A stretch of 64,000 bases of DNA, taken from positions 3,408,475 through 3,472,474 of the forward strand of contig NC_036457.1 of the NCBI RefSeq assembly GCF_002775205.1, given 5' to 3'. The notes beneath the pieces are model-generated. The model made no database searches. It worked only from the letters and a program-made list of their open reading frames with translations, and had not been told where the DNA came from. The position numbers and the translations under genes are program-made. This stretch comes from Xiphophorus maculatus. Taxonomy: Eukaryota; Chordata; Actinopteri; Cyprinodontiformes; Poeciliidae. Shown here in pieces: positions 57,401 through 64,000 of the stretch; within the stretch, counting starts at the first letter, position 1, and each line of letters starts with the position of its first letter.

Positions 57401-57519
57401 TCAAAACAACAGAAAACGTCCAAAACATGAATAAATGAAATCTTTGGTGTCGCTGAAACCTAAACCCAACAGCTCACTTCCTGTACGGCGGTTTATTAAA
57501 CGTCTGACTTCCTGTTTCT
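54481..57519 (+). other. Spacer between genes C2 and D
   Basis: It contains a complete SINE (54826-55192); the remainder is AT-rich with no recognisable gene. A CCACTAGGGGGCAGC stretch near 56409 resembles a CTCF-type core, but this is only a short match. Confidence 0.5.
54826..55192 (+). mobile_element. tRNA-derived SINE, full length, GGAT tail
   Basis: A tRNA-like head has a TGGCGCAGTTGGTAGCA A-box region and a GGTTCCATTCC B-box-like part. Then come the conserved teleost body (CATGTTCTCCCTGTGCATGC, CTCCGGGTACTCCGGCTTCC, CTGGCGACCTGTCCAGGATG) and a tail ending in (GGAT)n. It looks complete. Short 3'-end fragments of the same family are at 35207 and near 38260. Confidence 0.9.
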
Positions 57520-60500
57520 TCATTTTGGCTCAGTGAGGCAGCTGTAGAGGTCGCTGGGATCGATGTCCGCCTCGGTCTTTGTTTTAGTCCTCACAGCAGA
57601 ATAAGTCACAGTTTCTTCATCCGGTTGGACCTGCAGCACAAAAACCACAAACCGTTTCAGTTCCATATGAAAGACTTTATGGAAAAACTTGTAGATATTT
57701 GGTTGTTGAAACACAACATGTCACCTTAAAATACTCTCACTCTTTATTTTTTCTCTTTAAAAAATGCTATTTAGTTATGTAGAGCATTTTTATTACAGTT
57801 GTTTGTTCTCACAGCAGAGCTGATTGTTTTATTTTTAGTTTCTTTCATCTTTTCTTACAGCCATGTCATGTCACTGTGGGAAAACGTGAGATTTCCTCCC
57901 AACAAAGTTGCTTAGTTAACGTCTCTAACCCGTCATCAAAGGACCTACAGGGAAAAAAGTCTAATTGAGACGTGGCTAACTGCGTTAGACATAAACATGG
58001 ATTATTTTTCCTTTAGTCTGGGCCGACAGAACCAGGAAGAACCAGGAAGAGCAGCAAGAAGAGAGGAGGGAGTGATAGATGTAACCATTTTACTGGAACC
58101 GGAATTAGAACATGGCAACCTCCAAGTAACGATTCTTCAAAGTACCTCGAACAATCATCGGTTTAAGTTTTACCTTCCATTCACAAACCACACTTTAAAT
58201 GTTTCCAGTTTAAAGTTACAGGAGCTTCATGTAACATTAATTTTAGACACATTTGTACAAGAGTGTCTTGTAAAATAAACATGTTTTCACCACAGCTTAT
58301 TACTGCTGATGCGAGGAGCGGCCATATTGAAACGCTCCTTGTATTTTGATGTGTAAGGAGCGTAACTTTGTCACAGAGAAACTGTAATCATAGCATAATA
58401 AATTTAACAATGTCATGTAAACAGATGAATTCAGTCAGTCTTCTACCTGCAGCTTAGATTGGATTTGTTTCATTCGTTGGTTTTATGAAATCAAACAAAT
58501 GTAAAATGAGACAATTATAAGATTGCAAAGCTCATTGGGTCTCTTACCTTTATCTTCTCAGAGGGTTTGGAGTGGCTAACAGTAGCGTAGGTCAGGTTGG
58601 CCTGCAGCTCATCCTGAGCACAAACAGTTTACATTTATCTGCTGAAACAATCTGCATCTGTGGAACCGCAGAAACTCTTCTGTCTTATTCTGTCCTGCTG
58701 GGTTTGTCCATTTCACTCATTTTATTTACCCAGGAAGAGACAACATGTCCAACATACCCACTGAGATACAACATGTCTTCTGCTAAGGAGTCTACAAAGT
58801 AAAAGTTGTCCAAGAACAAACCAGATAAGATATTCTATCAAATCAAGTTCCAGGGAAAGCTAAGTTTGAAAAGCTGCCTCTGAATATTTGGAACCATTTG
58901 GGTTCAGAGTGTCATGTGACACATCTCAATTCTAACTGTTGAGCACAGTGGAGGAGGCCTGGTGATGTGGGATTGTTTTTAGAGACTGAACCGTTTTTAG
59001 CCATTAAACCAACATGAACCTTTCTGTGTGTCAGAGAATCCTGAATGTGAGAAACTCTCTGAAACTGAAGCTTCAGCCAAACCGGGTCATGATGTGACAT
59101 CACAGGTCCATAAACATGAGATGATTCTGATTCCCACAGAGTGGACAGAAGAAAAGTGGAGAAAAACAAACTAAAACCAAAACAGAGTTATTTAACAAAG
59201 TGTCTGTGAGAAAAAAGGAAAATGTGAACTTAAAACTATTACTTTTGGTTAATCAAATGTTAATAAAACTACAGATTTCCTGTTTCATAATTAATAAACA
59301 GAAATGAGGGACGGAGACTTTTAACATATGGTCCAGGCGGGTTTTGGACCTGAGACGGTCCTGTCAAAGTCTCTCAGCCTCAGTTCACAGGTGAGTCTGA
59401 CCAACACAAAGAGCTAAAATTACAAACATTACATTTCATATTGACTTCATTATTACATTATTTCTTCAAGATAACAGCTGCTGCTGTATTTCACTGACTG
59501 ATAAACATCAGATTTTCTTCTATTATTAGTTGTTAGTTGCAGCTAAATGTCTTCATTTAAAACTAAGTGTTTCGTTCTCTGACAAGTTTAGAAAAGAGGA
59601 AGAATCTGAAATCATTTCCTGTCATTTTAAATTTCCTGAGAGCTGAAGATGTTGCACAAGTGTCAAAACTGTCGTCATGTACAAAAACAGTTCCAGTTTT
59701 CAACCCGTTAAAACTTCATTCAGAGATTTGATGTTTTTTCTCCAAACTCCACGTGTTTGTGTCGATACTCACATACTGATGATTTTCAACGGCTGAATCT
59801 TGATTTTCTGAATCAAAAGAAAATAAACCATCATAATAATTTCCATTAAAAAAAATTTGTGATCATGTCAAACTTCTGCTTATTTTTAACCACTATTGGT
59901 TCGCTGCCCTGTGGTAACTATGGAAACAGTTCTTAGAAAAGTCTTTCACAGAGTTAGATGTCAGAAATAGAGGTGAAGAAAAACAGAAAATAACTGCAGC
60001 ACCAGGTTCAAAACCTTCTGTGTTCATCACATCCTGCTCACATTTAACACCTGGAGGAAAGAGCTCAGAACAGGAAGTTCAGCTCAGCGCTGTGTGCAGC
60101 TTCACACTCAGTTTTCAGTTAGACTTTGACTAGGCCATCCTGACACTTACTTTCATGTGGCCAACAGTCATATGGCAGCAGAGTGCCCTTGTAACCCAGG
60201 CCCAGGCCAGTTCAGCTCATGAACTGCTTGTGCTGATCAAAACAATTTTAAAGATTCAGTTTGCTCTCTATAATATTTTTGCAGTTTTAGAATAGCTTTG
60301 TATCCAAATAAAGCAGCTTAATCTGATTCTATAACAGGAATACTGCAGCCTTTCTGAGTTATGGTTGGTTTATTTAGCCAGTTTCAGACGTTTTGTTTAG
60401 GATGCATCAATTTATCAGCCAGTCGATTTATTTGTGTCGATTTCCTTAATTTTGGGAGATCGGTGATCAGCTGATTTTTCCATGTGAAGCCGATCTTATC

Positions 60501-62955
60501 GACCGATGTTATCAACCTCGGCAAAGGTCTAAAAATCAACCACTGTGCTTTTCTTTTCTCCGGTTAGAAAAGTTTGACTGACAAACAGGCCGACCAGGTC
60601 ATGTCTGCACATTTTCTGCTAACAATAGTCACACTAATTGTTGCCAATTCAGCAACTTTCTTGATATACAGAGCAACATTTCAGACAAAAATATTTTATC
60701 AGCCAAAATCGGCGGAGTGTTGGCACTATCTGGCCAATCAGCATTTGGCCAGATAGTGCAGTTTCACTGTATAATGAAGTAACTATGTCAACTTGTTATA
60801 AAAATGCTGAATGTATCAAATATGACTGAAAAGAAAATTGACTTTATAATTTAATGCCTCTAAATTGGGGCTCTGTCTCTTTAAAACTCAGCCTTCAGGA
60901 AGTCATCACAACATGGCTCCTCTGTTAACAGACAGCTGTTCATCACACGCAAACATGTTGTGATGGTTATATATTTTAATTCTTCATTTAAAGTTCTTTC
61001 ATATTAATAAAGTATGGACTTTTATGAATGAGTAAATTTGCATGAACTCGGTACCTGTTGTGGTTTTGTGATCCTCTTTATTTCTGGTTTTCCTGAGTTT
61101 GATGAAAACAGCAGCAAGAACAACCAGCAGCAGCAGAAAGACGATCACTGATCCGAGAATGATGATGGTGGTTTGGATGTTAGCAGAACCTGCTGTTAAA
61201 AATTCTGATCACAAATCACACAATAATGTATGCTAGGCTTAAAAATATATCACTAGATTTCAATAAACATTCATAGGATTGATATAATCACACATTTAAA
61301 TGTAAATCTTCTCTTCATAAGATGACATCATACCTTCAGATCCATACTGAGCTTCTATCTTCACTTTGTTTCCTTCAACAAACTGGCAGGTGAATCTTCT
61401 GCTGCTCTGAAGATTCACAGTCAGATAAGAAACACAACCAGTCTGTCCTCCAGATTTATATCCATCACCTTCACCAGTCAGTTCACTTCCTGTCTCGTCC
61501 ACCCAGAGGAGACTTTTAACTGGACAAGTACCTGATCTGTATCTCAGCAGAGAACACTGTAATGTGAAGTTATTCTTTGTTGGATCAGCATCTGTTGGAG
61601 AGACTGAAAGAAAATAATAACATTTCAGCATTATAGACGTTTTCTAAAGTCAGAAAACTAACAAAATTAAGTTTTATATTTATTCTTGTGCTGTTCACAT
61701 GGTGCTCTGTGTCTTTTTTTGAGCGGATCCATGTCATGTTCCTCATTTCTGTTATTTTTTGCTCCTGTGTTGCTCCCTGATTGTTTTCCTTCTTAAGCCT
61801 CTCAGTCAGACCGACAGTCACTGCCAGATTATCAAACGTTTTTAGCTAGTAGTTTTCCAGCACTCTCACCTCGCCCTGGTCGTTGCAACCACACTCTTAT
61901 TCCCTGGATTGGCTTCTCTGCATTGCCTTTGTCGGATTCTCACTGTTTGCCCATCTGGATCTCGAACCAGGCCTGTTTTTCAGATACCGACTTACGCCCA
62001 CTCCCACGGATACCTATTCTGCTCTCTGAGTCTTCGTGTGTGATCACTGCCTGAAGAGTGGTCAGGCTGTGGTTTTGCAAGGATTTAGATTTGGATTTTG
62101 CACTTTAGCTGAACATGAAGGAGGACAGCGTTCGTCTTCCCGGACCGCAGCAGACTTGGTGCGCTGCCCTGAATCAGCGCTTCTCCTTCCCCAGAAACTC
62201 CTTCCAGAGCCTCATCTGTGCAACATCTGCTCGACCCTGAGCTGATCGTTTCAGGACCTGATCAGCAGGCCAGGTTACTGTACTGTACTCTACACACACA
62301 CTAACAGATTCCTTATGAAATATTTCTCAAGTCACAGATCGCTCCTCTCCGCAGTATGTCCGGTCTGCGCTGTCTTTTAATAAATCTGAGTTTTCTGCTT
62401 ATTCCTGTGTTGTGGCTGATTTTCAGGGTCCATTGAATGAGTCTTTATACTTATGAAATGCATCTGTTCTGTGGAAACATTGCAGATTAATACATGGCAG
62501 TAACTCTGAAGGTGAGCCATTGGAACTGGTGTTAAACCACTACAACATAAATAACATCATAATGAGAGAACTGAACAGATTAATTTAGTCTCTAAAATCA
62601 GACGGATCCAGTTCCAGTCCTGACTGAACTAAAAACACATCATGATCTAAACAGTCAGATCTTAAAAAGACTGAAATCAGCAGGTAGAGTCATTATTTAG
62701 ATTACTTACTGATCAGCATGTTTAGATAAACATCTGTATTATATCTGCAGCGGTAACGTCCAGCATCCTCAGCTGTGATGTTGTTGATGATCAGAGAACA
62801 GATTCTGTCCAAACTGGCAGGACGAGAAACTTCCTGTTCCTTGTTCATCTTGTCTTTTTTCTTATAAGTCCAGTTAACAGAGGAACATGAGTCGGATGAT
62901 GAAGGTCTGTTACAGGGTAGAACAGCTTCATCTCCTGCTCTGTGGTAGAGATGGA
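57520..62955 (-). CDS. IgSF inhibitory-type receptor (gene D), leader exon not seen
   Basis: Minus-strand exons are 62710-62955 (V-type Ig), 61334-61603 (second Ig), 61055-61192 (membrane span), 59773-59807, 58548-58613 and 57520-57630 (tail). Phases agree throughout. The V domain has both canonical Cys (VLPCN, DAGRYRC) and W (VNWTY). The second Ig has LQCSLLRY...VDETG...FTCQF. The membrane span is TIIILGSVIVFLLLLVVLAAVFI. The tail holds LTYATV and VTYSAV, both ITIM-type, in exons homologous to gene A's tail. A 46-bp phase-1 leader exon, as in genes A, B and C2, would complete about 303 residues, but I could not find it in 62956-64000; it may lie beyond the window. Introns carry a Tc1 relic and an LTR-like fossil. 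Confidence 0.8.
58900..59180 (+). mobile_element. Degraded Tc1/mariner transposase relic in an intron of gene D
   Basis: A frame near 58945 reads EHSGGGLVMWDCF, like the HGGGSVMVWGCF box of Tc1 transposases. Further downstream, an AAGCTTCAGCCAAACCGGGT stretch resembles the part before the second catalytic Asp. Stops and indels are many; no termini were seen. Confidence 0.5.
60723..60759 (+). repeat. Perfect hairpin, 15-bp arms and 7-nt loop
   Basis: Arms 60723-60737 (GCACTATCTGGCCAA) and 60745-60759 are exact reverse complements. It lies in an intron of gene D, near a stretch (60410-60560) that looks like eroded MITE DNA. Confidence 0.9.
61731..62435 (+). mobile_element. Solo-LTR-like fossil in an intron of gene D
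   Basis: The block starts TGTCATGTTCCTC and ends TTTTCAGGGTCCA. It has a pyrimidine-rich, CCTGG/CCTGCC-like body and AATAAATCTGAG with TTATTCCTGTGTTG near the end, as in LTRs of several teleost gypsy elements. No internal element sequence is present and no target-site duplication could be confirmed, so the call is tentative. Confidence 0.35.
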
Positions 62956-63091
62956 CTGGAGAAAACATTCAGAGAAATATTTTACTTTAAATTTAGTTAT
63001 TAATAATAAGTATCAGTCTCTTGTTCTGTCTAAATTGAAATATAGAATATGTAAAAAGATTAAATGCATCATTAACAATAAAGTTATTCAA

Positions 63092-63162
63092 CATTTGAAC
63101 CCATAAAGATTTTTATGGGTTCAAATGTTTTGATAGTCTGTTTAAACATTTTAAACAGACTA
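63092..63162 (+). repeat. Two consecutive perfect hairpins
   Basis: The first has arms 63092-63107 and 63112-63127 (16 bp, loop 4 nt). The second has arms 63134-63146 and 63150-63162 (13 bp, loop 3 nt). They lie 6 bp apart upstream of the V exon of gene D. Confidence 0.92.
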
Positions 63163-63552
63163 CAGAAACAAATATTTAATCTTTGCAATCTTTGAAGCTT
63201 TTCTACAGATCAGAAGATTATTTTGACCTTATTGTTAAAATTCTGGTCACACATTTACAAAAACTCTTAGTTTTGTCTGTGTTTAAATATTCAGTTTTAC
63301 AGAAAACCTCAATCAGTTTCAGTTTCTTTTCTCTCCAGCAAAAGGAAGAAGTGCAATTTGCTATGTATCATTATCAATGGGTTTTAAGATAAACAATGTG
63401 TAAATTTTAGCTAAAAGCATAAATATATAAAAGGCTGGAAAAAGCTGGACTCAAGGACAGCATAGAGCCACTGATCCTGGCTGCACAGGAACAAACACTA
63501 AACACCAGAGCAATAGAGACTCAGATCTACCAGACAAGATCCAAACTGTAGG

Positions 63553-64000
63553 TTGTTTTTTTATTTTTTTATAATATGAGACCCCTGAGACAGTCCAGCA
63601 CATAACAGCAGGGTGCAAGATGCTGGCAGGGAAAACGTACATGGAAAGACATAACCATAACCATAACCATAGGCATAGTGTACAGAAACATCTGTGCAGA
63701 ATATGGACTGGAAGCCCTGAGATCAAAGTGGGGAAAACTCCAAAGGTGGTGGAGAATGAAGGAGCTAAGATCCTGTGGGACTTCCAGATCCAGACACAAT
63801 GGTAATGGCGAACCAACCCGACATTATGGAGGAGGACAAACAGAGGAAAGCAGTTGTGGTGGATGTAGCAATACCAAGTTATTGCAACATCAGGAAAAAG
63901 GAGCAGGAGAAACTGGAGAAATACCAGGACCTCAGAGAGGAACTGGGAAAGGCCTGGAAGGTGAAAACCCACAGTGGCAGTCACCCTCAAACTGGAGCAG
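63553..64000 (+). mobile_element. LINE ORF 3' part with REL-type endonuclease, cut by window edge
   Basis: The frame encodes ETVQHITAGCKMLAGK, a QKHLCRIWTG stretch, KVVENEGAKILWDFQIQT and then NQPDIM..DKQRKAVVVDVAIP. The last matches the PD-(D/E)xK motif of restriction-like endonucleases of R2-type LINEs, as seen in a common teleost family annotated as R2-like. A CATAAC repeat (about 63652-63672) disrupts one stretch and at least one frameshift lies near 63800. The sequence continues past 64000. Confidence 0.75.

Noticed and set aside
57997-58278. 93-codon open frame inside an intron of gene D
   Set aside because: No recognisable domain, no splice context, and frames of this length occur by chance in this window.

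Overview
The window is AT-rich, intron-bearing vertebrate DNA from a ray-finned fish, probably a percomorph; the species cannot be fixed from sequence alone. Evidence for this is a tandem cluster of nine-exon cytochrome P450 genes of the fish CYP2K type, a family of teleost immunoglobulin-superfamily (IgSF) receptor genes, and typical teleost repeats (tRNA-derived SINEs, L1-like and endonuclease-bearing LINEs, hAT, Harbinger and Tc1 relics, a Ty3/gypsy element).

Layout. 1-4954 (minus strand) is most of a Ty3/gypsy LTR retrotransposon with a PNMA-like gag; it runs off the left edge. 4955-29953 (plus strand) holds three CYP2K-type genes: gene 1 (6779-10036, 504 aa), gene 2 (12632-17971, 506 aa) and gene 3 (21449-29953, 506 aa). 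All exon boundaries could be placed and all three reading frames are open. Genes 2 and 3 are recent duplicates. A 1.7 kb segment (promoter side plus the first 30 codons) is present almost unchanged upstream of gene 1 (4955-6651) and at gene 3 (19842-21538). Intron 5 of gene 3 carries a 4.2 kb insert that reads as a circularly permuted L1 with flanking DNA.

31350-63000 (minus strand) holds an IgSF receptor cluster: two orphan tail exons (31350-31846), gene A (33897-36990, inhibitory type with three ITIM-like motifs), gene B (41019-43683, almost the same ectodomain but another membrane and tail module), a dead copy C1 (47640-49909), gene C2 (51267-54480) and gene D (57520-62955, leader exon not seen). 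The two gene groups converge near 30-31 kb. Between the receptor genes are repeats, including an unclassified element with an alternating 129-bp satellite (45138-46912) and the REL-endonuclease end of a LINE at the right edge.

How the genes work together. The CYP2K enzymes are expected to be ER-bound haem monooxygenases acting on fatty acids and xenobiotics; duplication has amplified them and may have changed the promoter of gene 1. The IgSF genes look like a birth-and-death family of leukocyte surface receptors in which ectodomains and signalling tails have been recombined, giving an A/B pair resembling mammalian paired inhibitory/non-inhibitory receptors. A second theme is a set of perfect inverted repeats with 2-7 nt loops, one of which can be traced to a template switch inside a SINE.
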